Shown here: one piece after another, positions 1 to 13,054 of the stretch
Numbering within the stretch: the first letter of the stretch is position 1
Layout: every line of letters begins with the position of its first letter
Assembly (NCBI RefSeq): GCF_900002575.1
Contig: NZ_LN650648.1
Location: 2,643,565 to 2,707,564 of the forward strand
DNA from: Romboutsia hominis
GTDB taxonomy: Bacteria > Bacillota > Clostridia > Peptostreptococcales > Peptostreptococcaceae
Direction of reading: 5' to 3'
DNA: 64,000 bases
Position numbers and translations under genes: made by a program
Notes under the pieces: generated by a model
The model's input: the letters and a program-made list of their open reading frames with translations, nothing else
The model's database searches: none
Told to the model about the DNA's origin: nothing

Positions 1-452
1 TCTAACGCTGAATGTAGTACTGCAATTGCATCATTTTTAGCCATATTTATTTCATCAAATATACCAAATCCCCCATTTATAGCACATTCATATACTGAGC
101 CTCTTCTTAACTTAACTTCATTATCTATAAATGTATCTGTACCTATTAAAGTTGTACTATCTGTATTTATATGGAACGATGTATTCCACTGAGGTCTTCC
201 AAATAACTCTGATAAATTATCTGCTAGTAGATTTTTTCCTGTCGCCTTTGGGCCAGATAATAGTATGTTTTCTCCCTCTAATATAGCTGATATAGCCATA
301 TTCCATATATCTTTTCCATAAAAATACTTAGTCGAATCTGATATCCTATGTTTAAGATTCTCATCTATTTTATAGAATTCTTTAAACTTTATTGCATCAT
401 TTATTAATTTTTCGTCTACACCTTGGTTTAATAAACTTACTATTATACCCAT
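1..452 (-). CDS. MoxR-like AAA+ ATPase, N-terminal part (gene continues past the left edge)
   Basis: About 150 residues are visible, read leftward from an ATG at 452-450 that follows a strong GGGGG ribosome binding site; the C-terminus lies outside the window. The protein has a Walker A motif (GPKATGKN, near residue 68) and a Walker B motif (FGIFDEINMAK, near residue 135). The spacing and the E-I-N-x-A-x after Walker B are typical of the AAA_5/MoxR branch, whose members act as chaperone-like ATPases and are often paired with a von Willebrand A domain protein. No partner gene is visible here. The family call is good; the biological role is unknown. Confidence 0.75.
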   Translation of the reverse strand, partial: MGIIVSLLNQGVDEKLINDAIKFKEFYKIDENLKHRISDSTKYFYGKDIWNMAISAILEGENILLSGPKATGKNLLADNLSELFGRPQWNTSFHINTDSTTLIGTDTFIDNEVKLRRGSVYECAINGGFGIFDEINMAKNDAIAVLHSAL

Positions 453-660
453 AGTCAGTCCCCCTTGTCTTTGTTATATACTATAATATTAGCATATAAT
501 CTATAATCTGATATAATATTTTATCCTTACACTACCTTGTTAATTTATCTAAAATTTACTTAAATACCTTACGTTTAAATACTTTGACTGTTTTATGGAT
601 TTAAAATTACTTAATATCTAAATTATCTCAATTCTTTATTAGAACAAAATAAAATTTTAT

Positions 661-707
661 TAAAAAATAAGAGGCTTAGTATATAACCTAACCCCCTACT
701 TATTTTT
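661..707 (-). terminator. Intrinsic terminator after the decayed gene
   Basis: On the minus strand, arms of nine bases (AAAAATAAG and CTTATTTTT) enclose a further imperfect G-rich/C-rich stem, and a T-run follows. It starts two bases after the stop codon of the gene remnant at 710-1010, which supports that remnant once being a real gene. Confidence 0.6.
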
Positions 708-709
708 AT

Positions 710-1010
710 TTATAATCCGTACTTACATAAAATATAGTCTACAAACTTTCCATTTTCATAGAATAATTCTCCATCAGCATATATATTACTACAACTTCTT
801 ATATCACATAACTTATCCCAATACAGTGATTATTTATTTTTGACTGCTGCCTCTAACATAAAATCCCCTATTACCATATAAATAATTCCTTCTATCTTTT
901 CATAAAATAGCATATTTGAAGTGAATTTTTCATACCATAATTTGTGCTTATTGTCTTACCGTTTTTTACTTCTGCTAAATAATTTGCTAATAACTTATCT
1001 AATTTATTTA
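710..1010 (-). pseudogene. Decayed protein-coding gene, unidentified
   Basis: Minus-strand translation gives protein-like text broken by lesions. A frame ending in a TAA at 712-710 reads back through DNKHKLWYEKF, MLFYEKIEG, LEAAVKN and SLYWDKLCD to GKFVDYILCKYGL, but has an in-frame TAA at 832-830. The upstream part (NKLDKLLANYLAEVKNGKT) lies in another frame, so there is also a frameshift near position 955. No start codon with a good ribosome binding site is left. A terminator follows the stop directly. I do not recognise the family. It could be a chance reading, but the residue composition and the stop-plus-terminator arrangement argue for a gene remnant. Confidence 0.4.
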
Positions 1011-1044
1011 ACCTTTTTAAATATCATAACAGTAAACTTATAAA

Positions 1045-1076
1045 ATAAAAAAGAGATAGCCTTAAATAGCTATCTA
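1045..1076 (-). terminator. Terminator of rRNA operon 1
   Basis: On the minus strand AGATAGC-TATTTAAG-GCTATCT is followed by a T-rich run. It lies just downstream of the 5S gene. rRNA operons 2 and 3 lack this hairpin. Confidence 0.75.
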
Positions 1077-1111
1077 TACATATCTAATATTTTATAAAAT
1101 AAAAAAAAGAT

Positions 1112-1230
1112 TACGTGGCTACGTCTTACTCTCCCAGGAGGTCGCCCCCCAAGTACCATCAGCGCTAAAGAGCTTAACTTCTGTGTTCGGTATGGGAACA
1201 GGTGTATCCTCTTTGCTATAATAACCACAT
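1112..1230 (-). rRNA. 5S ribosomal RNA (operon 1)
   Basis: The minus strand carries the conserved 5S core CCCATACCGAACACAGAAG and AAGCTCTTTAGCGC. Complementary ends (ATGTGG and CCACGT) form the terminal helix, and an eight-T run follows directly. This copy has a run of six G where copies 2 and 3 read GGAGG, a single-base difference. Ends are set by the terminal helix and may be off by a base or two. Confidence 0.95.
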
Positions 1231-1253
1231 AATCTTTATCTTTTAGAGTTAAT

Positions 1254-1279
1254 ACTCTGAAAACTGTATATCATTTAGT
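1254..1279 (-). other. 3' arm of the 23S processing stalk (operon 1)
   Basis: The stretch around CTGTATATCATTTAG is complementary, with one or two mismatches, to 4251-4276 upstream of 23S. This matches the long helix that RNase III cuts to free pre-23S RNA. The same arms occur in operon 3; in operon 2 the 3' arm is shortened by a different spacer. Confidence 0.65.
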
Positions 1280-1290
1280 TAATGATTTTT

Positions 1291-5832
<4,542 letters not shown>

Positions 5833-6282
5833 TAAAAGTTGTTACCTGCTCAGACTATCATTATCTGAATATCTGGCTTGGTTTGTTTTCGATTCTTTTA
5901 AGAATCAGTTATATAAATTAACCTACTGTTTAATTTTCAAAGTTCATTTTCTCGACTTACTTATCTTACCAGGTTATTAACCTTTAGTCAAGAATTTCTT
6001 TCGTTTTATTTTTCGTCCGTATCTCTTGGACAAGTAATACTTTATCATCTTTCTAACTATTAGTCAATATATTTTTTAAATTTATTTGTATAGGATTTTA
6101 CTAACATTATTAACAGTGTTAGATTAAGTAAAACTCTTTCAATCCATTTTTTATCCACATTATCAACTAATTTATTAACTTTTTTAAAATTTTATCTAAG
6201 TCAAAATAAACAATAAAAAGTTTACTTTAATTAAGCAATGCATCAGCAAAGCGCTATGTCATAACGCCTTATCCCATTACAT
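5833..6282 (-). other. Leader and upstream region of rRNA operon 1
   Basis: No protein gene is seen here. From 16S outwards it holds a leader with an inverted repeat (GATTCTTTTAAGAATC near 5891-5906), the 5' arm of the 16S processing stalk (5922-5937), the promoter at 6039-6067 and a very AT-rich upstream stretch. A small GC-rich palindromic patch lies near 6250-6270 (GCGCTATG/CATAACGC) and I cannot assign it. Confidence 0.6.
6039..6067 (-). promoter_or_regulatory. Promoter of rRNA operon 1
   Basis: On the minus strand TTGACT (6067-6062) and TAAAGT (6044-6039) are separated by exactly 17 bases, about 200 bases before 16S. The -10 box is weaker than the TATAGT of operons 2 and 3, whose promoters are otherwise placed the same way. 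Confidence 0.7.
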
Positions 6283-6306
6283 AAAAAAGCATAGATTAAT
6301 CTATGC
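6283..6306 (-). terminator. Terminator of the maltodextrin operon
   Basis: On the minus strand the perfect hairpin GCATAGAT-TA-ATCTATGC is followed by six T, 42 bases after the stop of the YesL-type gene. It separates that operon from the upstream region of rRNA operon 1. Confidence 0.85.
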
Positions 6307-6347
6307 TATTATATTACTTATTATTAAATAAATGTATTTATACTTTC

Positions 6348-6974
6348 TTAATTTATATATTTGTAAAATATTTTATTTAAAAATATAGAGTTAATATATG
6401 AAGTAATCCCAAACCCAATTACCATATAAAAAAATAATATATATCCAAAATAATCAACTAATAAAAACGTCAATACTATACATAATAAATTCATCGTCAA
6501 CATTATTATTGTATAAGGTAGATTATGTATTGATATAAGAATAGAATTTACTATGGTATTTTTTATAGTGTTATTAAATTTAGATATAATAGGAAATACA
6601 TATGTAAAGTTAAATAAATATATTATTCCTACTATCGTAGATATAAGCTTTAACATTATCCCCAAAGTTTTATCAGATATTAAATTAGATATGTGAAAAT
6701 CTAGTAATAATACACTTCCAACTACTATCATTAATATCCATACTACAGTGCTAATTTTAAAATTCTCTTTAAATCTTTTTATAAACTCTTTAGTAACATT
6801 TACATCTTCATTTTTAACCTTTTTTAAAGTTACAGAATATGTCGCTGTTAAAGATGCTCCTATTGTTATAACTGGTATACTAAAAACTATGAATAAAAAA
6901 TTTAACACTACTATATCTGTTATATTATCTAACGTTTCCCAAAACTTGCCATCATATCTAAATAAATTATCCAT
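6348..6974 (-). CDS. YesL/DUF624 family membrane protein
   Basis: This 208-residue protein has about five hydrophobic segments (near residues 20-45, 75-95, 110-130, 150-172 and 175-195). The N-terminal pattern (RYDGKFWETLDNITDIVVLNF, read loosely, then SIPVITIGAS) is characteristic of the YesL/DUF624 family. Members usually sit beside carbohydrate ABC transporters and LacI-type regulators in Firmicutes, and their biochemical role is not established. It is the last gene of the maltodextrin cluster, 57 bases after the regulator gene and just before a strong terminator. The ATG follows AGAAAGGA. The family call is fairly firm; an assembly or accessory role in sugar uptake is only inferred from context. 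Confidence 0.8.
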   Translation of the reverse strand: MDNLFRYDGKFWETLDNITDIVVLNFLFIVFSIPVITIGASLTATYSVTLKKVKNEDVNVTKEFIKRFKENFKISTVVWILMIVVGSVLLLDFHISNLISDKTLGIMLKLISTIVGIIYLFNFTYVFPIISKFNNTIKNTIVNSILISIHNLPYTIIMLTMNLLCIVLTFLLVDYFGYILFFYMVIGFGITSYINSIFLNKIFYKYIN

Positions 6975-7031
6975 AAAAAATCCTTTCTATTAGTTGTAAT
7001 CATTACTTAAAATTATTCTTATTTTCCAAAT

Positions 7032-8066
7032 TTATTTATCTAATTTAGAAGTTGATTGTCTTACAAGCAATTTTCCTTCAAAGATTTTATGTTGATTTTT
7101 ACTTTTCTTATTAATTAAGTCAAATAATATCTTAGTGGTCTCCTTTGCCATTTCCTCAATAGGTTGGCGTATTGTTGTTATAGATGGATTATAATAATAT
7201 GTAATATCTAATCCATCAAATCCTACAACAGAGTAATCTTCTGGTATCCTTTTTCCAGACTCTAGTATAGCTTTACATGCTCCAATAGCCATACTATCAG
7301 AAATTGCATAAATAGCAGTAAATTCTTCTTTAGAGTTTATAAGCTCTTTAGTTAGATTATATCCATTCTCCATACTATATGAATTAGGGCTATCCCAGGT
7401 ATATCTAATTAAATTTTCATTTATTGGAATATTTCTACTTCTTAAAGACTTTCTGTATCCTTCTAAACGTAAATTACTTATACTCATATCTGTACTATAT
7501 GATGCTAGAATTGCAATTTTTTTATGTCCATTATCACATAAAAAGTCTACTATCTTTTTACTTTCATATACGTCATCAACCGATACTGATGAATATAAAT
7601 TCTTATCTACATTATCTGTTATAGCTATTGTACTTAGTACAAATGGTATTTTTATTTCTTGTAACTTATCCTCTTGGTGTGAAAAAGATCCACCTAAAAA
7701 TACTATTCCTTTTAATCTTTTTTCTTTTATAAGCTCTAAAGCTACCTCGACCTCATCTTGACTAGAGTCTACTCTATGTAATATAAATGTATATTTTCTA
7801 TTTTGTATTTCTTCTTCAAATACTTTTATCATATTTTGAAAAAATGGGTTATCTATACCTTTTATTAATACTCCTATAGTTTTCGTATCTGAAAGTTTTA
7901 AATTTCTGGCACTATTATTAGGAATAAAGTTACTTTCTTTTATTACTTCCATAATCATTCGTCTAGTTTCTTCATTTATATCTGGATGATTATTGATAGC
8001 CCTTGATACCGTACTTACTCCTACGCCACATTTTTTTGCTATATCTTTAATTGTGATTGCCTTCAT
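7032..8066 (-). CDS. LacI/GalR family transcriptional regulator of maltodextrin use
   Basis: This 344-residue protein has an N-terminal LacI-type helix-turn-helix (ITIKDIAKKCGVGVSTVSRA, residues about 4-23), the hinge region, and a periplasmic-binding-protein-like sensor domain to the end (IKGIDNPFF, AIYAISDSMAIGA, VVGFDGLDITYY). It should bind an effector sugar in the cytoplasm and control operators such as those found at 12912-12950 and 15348-15395. It lies 64 bases after malQ in the same direction, so it is probably co-transcribed with its own targets. The start ATG follows GAAAGGAAG. Action as a MalR-like repressor is inferred from the neighbours and the LacI-type operators; CcpA itself is less likely given the cluster setting. 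Confidence 0.88.
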   Translation of the reverse strand: MKAITIKDIAKKCGVGVSTVSRAINNHPDINEETRRMIMEVIKESNFIPNNSARNLKLSDTKTIGVLIKGIDNPFFQNMIKVFEEEIQNRKYTFILHRVDSSQDEVEVALELIKEKRLKGIVFLGGSFSHQEDKLQEIKIPFVLSTIAITDNVDKNLYSSVSVDDVYESKKIVDFLCDNGHKKIAILASYSTDMSISNLRLEGYRKSLRSRNIPINENLIRYTWDSPNSYSMENGYNLTKELINSKEEFTAIYAISDSMAIGACKAILESGKRIPEDYSVVGFDGLDITYYYNPSITTIRQPIEEMAKETTKILFDLINKKSKNQHKIFEGKLLVRQSTSKLDK

Positions 8067-8130
8067 ATCAACGGCTTCCTTTCAATTTAATATTTTAATG
8101 CATTAACACATCACATAATATATTTCAAAA

Positions 8131-9612
8131 TTATTTTCTTCCATATAGCTTTGTTAACATCCTTATTTTTTTTATTAAATTTTTAGAGAAACAATTTGGA
8201 TTCATTCTCCATTTCCAGTTATCCCCTAATGTAGATGGTATATTTATTCTAGCTTCATTACCTAATCCTAAATAGTCCTGAACGGGTATTATACAAGTAT
8301 TAGCTACACTTCTCATAGCTAAGCATATAAAATCCCAATGTATCTCATTTCCCCTAGTATATTTATTATTCATATAATTAACACACATTCTTTTATCTTG
8401 CGGATTAATTTTCTCATACCACCCTTTAATTGTACTATTATCATGAGTTCCTGTATATACTATACAATTTTTGTCATAATTATGAGGTAAATAATCACTT
8501 TCTTCCCTTGAATCAAAAGCAAACTGTAGTATTTTCATACCTGGGTATCCTGTATCTTTTAAAAGCTGTTTAACACTTTCTGTTAAAAAACCTAGATCTT
8601 CTGCTATTATTTCTACATCTCCTAGCTTTTCTTTTATATATTTAAATAAATCTAAACCTGGACCTTTTTTCCACGATCCATTTATGGCCGTTTTTTCTCC
8701 ATATGGTATAGAATAATACTCATCAAAACCTCTAAAATGATCTATCCTTACAACATCATATAATTTATGAGAATACTCTATTCTTTTAATCCACCACTCA
8801 TACTCTGTATATTTATGATATTCCCAATAATACAGTGGATTTCCCCATAATTGGCCTGTTTCAGAAAAACCATCTGGAGGACAACCCGCTACAGCTGTAG
8901 GAATACAATCCTTATCTAATTGAAACAACTCTGGATTAGCCCATGTATCAGAGCTATCTAAAGCTACATATATAGGTATATCTCCTATTATTGATATTCC
9001 TTTTTCATTTGCATAAGCTTTAAGTTTACTCCATTGTTTAGTGAATAGATATTGTTGATACTTATAAAATGTAATATCATCTTTTAGATTTTCTTCATAT
9101 TTCAATATAGCTTCTTCTTTTCTTGATCTAATATCATCATCCCACTCTATCCATGACTTTGAGCTAAAAGAATCTTTTATAGACATATATAGCGCATAAT
9201 CGTGTAACCACCACTTATTTATTTCACAGTATTCTTTAAATATTTTATTTTTACTTATGTTACTTCTTTCATAAGCCTTTTTTAAAATTTTAAATCTTGA
9301 TAAATATATTTTTTCATAATCTATATATTCATTGTTACTTCCCCAGTCATAACTATTACATTCTTCTTCAGATAAAAGCCCTTCTTTAACCAATTCATCT
9401 AAATCTATAAAGTATGGGTTTCCTGCAAAAGTTGAGAATGATTGGTAAGGAGAATCACCATACCCTGTAGGTCCTAGAGGCAGTATTTGCCATAGACTCT
9501 GACCTGCTTTTTCTAATATATCTACAAAATCATAAGCTTCTTTTGAAAAACTACCTATTCCATATTTTGAGGGTAAACTTGAAATAGGTAGCAACATTCC
9601 ACTTCTTCTCAT
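8131..9612 (-). CDS. malQ: 4-alpha-glucanotransferase (amylomaltase)
   Basis: The 493 residues match the normal length of GH77 enzymes. Visible family motifs are GDIPIYVALDSSDTW, the nucleophile region VRIDHFRGFDEYY, the acid/base region IIAEDLGFLT, and TGTHDNSTIKGWY near the C-terminus. The enzyme moves alpha-1,4-glucan segments between maltodextrins in the cytoplasm, giving glucose and longer chains that glycogen phosphorylase can degrade. It follows the permease gene by 24 bases with ribosome binding site AGAGGAGAGAG, and sits in one operon with the binding protein and permeases. Nothing is missing or unusual. Confidence 0.95.
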   Translation of the reverse strand: MRRSGMLLPISSLPSKYGIGSFSKEAYDFVDILEKAGQSLWQILPLGPTGYGDSPYQSFSTFAGNPYFIDLDELVKEGLLSEEECNSYDWGSNNEYIDYEKIYLSRFKILKKAYERSNISKNKIFKEYCEINKWWLHDYALYMSIKDSFSSKSWIEWDDDIRSRKEEAILKYEENLKDDITFYKYQQYLFTKQWSKLKAYANEKGISIIGDIPIYVALDSSDTWANPELFQLDKDCIPTAVAGCPPDGFSETGQLWGNPLYYWEYHKYTEYEWWIKRIEYSHKLYDVVRIDHFRGFDEYYSIPYGEKTAINGSWKKGPGLDLFKYIKEKLGDVEIIAEDLGFLTESVKQLLKDTGYPGMKILQFAFDSREESDYLPHNYDKNCIVYTGTHDNSTIKGWYEKINPQDKRMCVNYMNNKYTRGNEIHWDFICLAMRSVANTCIIPVQDYLGLGNEARINIPSTLGDNWKWRMNPNCFSKNLIKKIRMLTKLYGRK

Positions 9613-9636
9613 AATCTCTCTCCTCTACCCCTTATA

Positions 9637-10491
9637 TTATCCTTTAACAGCACCAGCAACTACTCCTTCTATTATGTGCTTTTGACATATTAAATAGAAA
9701 ATTATAATAGGAATGATTGCTAATACTAACATAGCCATCATCGCACCCATATCTCTATTTCCATTAGAACCTACTAACATTTGAATTACTACTGGTATAG
9801 TTTTGTATTTTGTAGATAAACCTATAACTAAATAAGGTAGTAAGTAGTCATTCCATATCCACATAGCATTTAGTATGGCAACAGTGATTGCAGTTGGTTT
9901 TAAAATAGGAAGCACTATGTAAAAATAAGTTTGTAAAGGATTACATCCATCTATCATAGCAGCTTCTTCTATTTCTAGTGGAATTGATTTTATAAAACCA
10001 CTAAACATAAATATCGATAATCCTGATCCAAATCCTAAATATAACGCTACCATACCTAACGGATTTGCTAGGTGTAAAGTATCAGCTAACTTTACCATCG
10101 GGAACATTACCATCTGAAAAGGTACTATCATAGAAAATACAAATAAGTAATACAACACACTTGTAAATTTACTCTTTACTCTTGTAATGTAATATGCTGT
10201 CATAGAAGTAAAAAGTAAAATTACTACTACTGACATTATTGTAATAAAAAATGACCATCCAATAGCACTTAAAAACCCTGTTTTCTGTAAACCATTAATA
10301 TAATTTGTGATACCTACAAATGTTTCTGCCGTAGGTAAGGAAAAAGGATTGTCACTTATAAAGAATTTTCCCTTAAATGAATTTACAACTATAAATATAA
10401 TCGGTGCTAAAAATACTACTACTAATGCACAAAGTATGATAAATACTATATTGTCTCCTACATTCTTTTTTCTAGCCATTGTGTTTTGCAT
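9637..10491 (-). CDS. malG: Maltodextrin ABC transporter permease, MalG type
   Basis: This 284-residue integral membrane protein has six hydrophobic segments. It carries the EAA loop that docks the ATPase (EIEEAAMIDGCNPLQTYFYI, around residues 185-205) and the MalG-type C-terminal end IIEGVVAGAVKG. The start ATG overlaps the stop of the preceding permease gene by one base (TAATG) and follows AAGGAGG ten bases upstream; a second ATG four codons later has no better site. It pairs with the MalF-type protein encoded just upstream. No ATPase gene occurs in the operon, so an ATPase encoded elsewhere must energise it. Confidence 0.88.
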   Translation of the reverse strand: MQNTMARKKNVGDNIVFIILCALVVVFLAPIIFIVVNSFKGKFFISDNPFSLPTAETFVGITNYINGLQKTGFLSAIGWSFFITIMSVVVILLFTSMTAYYITRVKSKFTSVLYYLFVFSMIVPFQMVMFPMVKLADTLHLANPLGMVALYLGFGSGLSIFMFSGFIKSIPLEIEEAAMIDGCNPLQTYFYIVLPILKPTAITVAILNAMWIWNDYLLPYLVIGLSTKYKTIPVVIQMLVGSNGNRDMGAMMAMLVLAIIPIIIFYLICQKHIIEGVVAGAVKG

Positions 10492-11336
10492 TACTGTTCA
10501 ACCTCCTTCTTTCTAGTGAAGTATAATTGAGAAAGAGCTATTACCGCTACTATAACAAAGAATATAACTGCCTTAGCTTGACCAACACCCTCATAATTAT
10601 TTCTTCCATAGAATGTATTAACTATATTAAGAGCTAGCATTTCTGTTTTATGCATTGGGGCTCCATTAGTTAATGCTAAGTTTTGGTCAAATAACTTAAA
10701 GCTATTTGATAAAGTTAAAAAAGTACAAATTGTAATAGATGGCATTACCATTGGTATAGTTACATTTTTTAGTGTCTGCCATTTTGTTGCTCCATCAATT
10801 TTTGCTGACTCTATTAATTCATTAGGCACACTTTGAAGCCCAGCTATATAAATAATCATCATATACCCTATCATTTGCCAATTCATAAGTATAATTAATC
10901 CTATAAAGCCATACTTTTGATTAGCAACAAGAGTCGTTCCATAATTAGCTAAAAATGAATTTATCATAGACTGCCAAGTATACCCAAGAACTATCCCACC
11001 TATTAAGTTTGGCATGAAAAATACAGTTCTGAAAAAGTTTGTCCCTCTTATCTTTTTTGTTAAAAAATAAGCAAGGGTAAATGCAAGTATGTTAACTGTT
11101 ATAATAGATATAATTGTAAATATCGTAGTAAATCCAAAAGCCTCAACAAACCCTTGACCTGCTGAAAAAGCCTTTTTATAGTTTTCTATTCCCACAAATG
11201 TTGCATCACTTATTGTAATAAACTCACAAAAAGATAAATATAAACCTGTTATAAAAGGAATTATAAATGCAATAGAAAATGCAATCAGAGTTGGAATTAG
11301 GAATATCGGAAAGTATTTTTTTAGTGCTTTTTGCAT
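10491..11336 (-). CDS. malF: Maltodextrin ABC transporter permease, MalF type
   Basis: This 281-residue protein has six hydrophobic segments and an EAA loop (LIESAKIDGATKWQTLKNVT). I place the start at the ATG at 11336 (MQKALKKYF), which has AGGGGGAA six bases upstream. The frame stays open 31 codons further up to 11429, but that extension has no ribosome binding site and an unlikely sequence. It lacks the large periplasmic insert of enterobacterial MalF, as is usual for Gram-positive sugar permeases. It overlaps the MalG-type gene by one base, which suggests coupled translation of the two halves of the channel. Confidence 0.87.
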   Translation of the reverse strand: MQKALKKYFPIFLIPTLIAFSIAFIIPFITGLYLSFCEFITISDATFVGIENYKKAFSAGQGFVEAFGFTTIFTIISIITVNILAFTLAYFLTKKIRGTNFFRTVFFMPNLIGGIVLGYTWQSMINSFLANYGTTLVANQKYGFIGLIILMNWQMIGYMMIIYIAGLQSVPNELIESAKIDGATKWQTLKNVTIPMVMPSITICTFLTLSNSFKLFDQNLALTNGAPMHKTEMLALNIVNTFYGRNNYEGVGQAKAVIFFVIVAVIALSQLYFTRKKEVEQ

Positions 11337-11520
11337 AATGTTCCCCCTAATATTAATAATTTTAAACTTCTTATAACAAATTAGTTTAAAGAAAAAGCTT
11401 AAACCATAAACAAGCATTTCTCTCATCAAATAAATAGGATTTATCCTAAATTATATTAACGATATTATACTGTTATCTATGGCTAAGCCCTTTCACTTAC
11501 AAATCAAATTAATTCAAAAT

Positions 11521-12867
11521 TTATTTAGATGCTTCTTTTTCACTTGCCCATTCTTCAACTACTAATTTCTTAACATCTTCCCACTTCATATTTCCATTAC
11601 AATACTCAAGTAATGCTGCACCAAAATCATCTTTAAATGTTTGGCTAGGGAAAGAAGTAAAGTTCCAGTCTACATTGTATAAATCTTTATTTCCTAAATA
11701 TCTTAAAACTTCTTTAGCTAATGGATCTTGAGGTGTTTCTGAATCTTTGAAAGTATTAAATGGAGCTATGAAACCTAATTCATTTGTTACATGATTTTTA
11801 CCTGTATCAGAAGTGAATAACCATTCAACAAACTCAATTGATGCTTTTTGATCTGCTTCTGAAGCTTTACTATTTATAGAGAAGAAATTTTCTGTTCCTA
11901 TACAAAGTCCTTGTTTTTCTTCGCCTTCAATACCTGTATATATCGGCATAAATTTAACATTTTCTGCTTTAACAGTATTTCCTTCAACTTCTGCTATTTG
12001 ACTCCATCCCCAGTTACCATTTTGAACCATTGCAGCTTTTCCAAGTGCAAATTCAGCCATTGAGTCTGAAACTGTCTTGCTACCTAATAATGTAGGTTCA
12101 CAAGTTGAGTTATTTATGTATAGGTCAAATATATTTTTAAAGTTATCTGAATAAGTAAAATCTATTTTGTCTAAGTTAGATACTCCCTTATCTTTATATT
12201 CATAATAAACAGGAAGATTTGCTAAATGAGTCTGCCATCTCCAATCTTCACCAGGAGTTAGTGATGTAGAAGCAAATACTCCATCTATTCCTAATTGATC
12301 TTTTTTAGATTGCATATCTTCTGAAACTTCTTTTAATTTTGTAAAATTATTTATTTCATCTATTGATTTAGCTTTTGCACCATCTAATGCAAAGTATTTA
12401 TCCATTATTTCTTGGTTGTATATTATACCATACCCTTCCTCAACATAAGGTATACCGTACACTCCATCCCCATCTTTTATAGCCATATCTTGATTTAATA
12501 ATTTACTATAAAGATTTGTATCTTTTAAATCAGCACAATACTCTTTCCATGATTCATATCCTACTGGACCATTTATTTGGAATAATGTAGGAGCATCTTT
12601 TTTAGCTATTTCTGACTTTAATGTTTGTTCATAAGTTCCACTTGCAGCTGTAACTACTTTTACTTTTACACCAGTTTCTTTTTCATAATCCTCAGCAATT
12701 TTCTTCCATTGTGATTCTGATTCTGGCTTGAAGTTTAGGTAATATACTGACCCCTTACCATCTTCCTTAGCTGTACTATCATCAGAGGATGAAGAACATC
12801 CTGTTAGTGCTGCTGTTGTTAAAACTGCAGATAAAGCAATTGTTACAAACTTTTTCAATTTAATCAT
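11521..12867 (-). CDS. malE: Maltodextrin-binding lipoprotein of the ABC transporter
   Basis: The protein is 448 residues when started at MIKLKKF (12867), which follows GGGGGATTTACT; the open frame begins nine codons earlier without a site. The N-terminus is a lipoprotein signal peptide ending in the lipobox LTGC with a Ser-rich linker, so the mature protein should be anchored on the outer face of the membrane. The rest is a family 1 solute-binding fold (GPVGYESW, GIPYVEEGYGIIYN, FALGKAAMVQNGNWGW, with aromatic residues suited to stacking on glucose rings). It is first in the binding-protein/permease/malQ operon. Maltodextrin specificity is inferred from malQ and glycogen phosphorylase next to it. 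Confidence 0.88.
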   Translation of the reverse strand: MIKLKKFVTIALSAVLTTAALTGCSSSSDDSTAKEDGKGSVYYLNFKPESESQWKKIAEDYEKETGVKVKVVTAASGTYEQTLKSEIAKKDAPTLFQINGPVGYESWKEYCADLKDTNLYSKLLNQDMAIKDGDGVYGIPYVEEGYGIIYNQEIMDKYFALDGAKAKSIDEINNFTKLKEVSEDMQSKKDQLGIDGVFASTSLTPGEDWRWQTHLANLPVYYEYKDKGVSNLDKIDFTYSDNFKNIFDLYINNSTCEPTLLGSKTVSDSMAEFALGKAAMVQNGNWGWSQIAEVEGNTVKAENVKFMPIYTGIEGEEKQGLCIGTENFFSINSKASEADQKASIEFVEWLFTSDTGKNHVTNELGFIAPFNTFKDSETPQDPLAKEVLRYLGNKDLYNVDWNFTSFPSQTFKDDFGAALLEYCNGNMKWEDVKKLVVEEWASEKEASK

Positions 12868-12911
12868 AGTAAATCCCCCTTTTTTAATTTTCATCCCTTT
12901 GAAGCCTTACT

Positions 12912-12950
12912 GGTAACGTTACCGAAAACGTTACTGATATCGGTTTCCTG
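12912..12950 (-). promoter_or_regulatory. LacI-type operators in the malE leader
   Basis: A perfect 12-base palindrome GGTAACGTTACC lies at 12912-12923. It abuts a second, imperfect dyad (GAAAACGTTACTG and TCGGTTTCC) that resembles the long operator before glycogen phosphorylase. Both lie just downstream of the -10 box, where a bound LacI-type repressor would block transcription. Confidence 0.75.
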
Positions 12951-12963
12951 ACCCTTTACTTAA

Positions 12964-12992
12964 ATATTATCATCTACAATTCTCAAAATCAA
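12964..12992 (-). promoter_or_regulatory. Promoter of the malE-malF-malG-malQ operon
   Basis: TTGATT (12992-12987) and TAATAT (12969-12964) on the minus strand are 17 bases apart, about 100 bases before malE and immediately upstream of the operators. Confidence 0.7.
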
Positions 12993-13054
12993 GAAATTAT
13001 TCTTTTATACTTTGTCCTTTATTGTGATCATATGCTGTTTTATAATTGACTTTT

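Noticed and set aside
6238-6275. GC-rich palindromic patch (GCGCTATG/CATAACGC) resembling the spacer mini-element
   Set aside because: The resemblance is short and vague, and no second copy was found; not enough to call a repeat.
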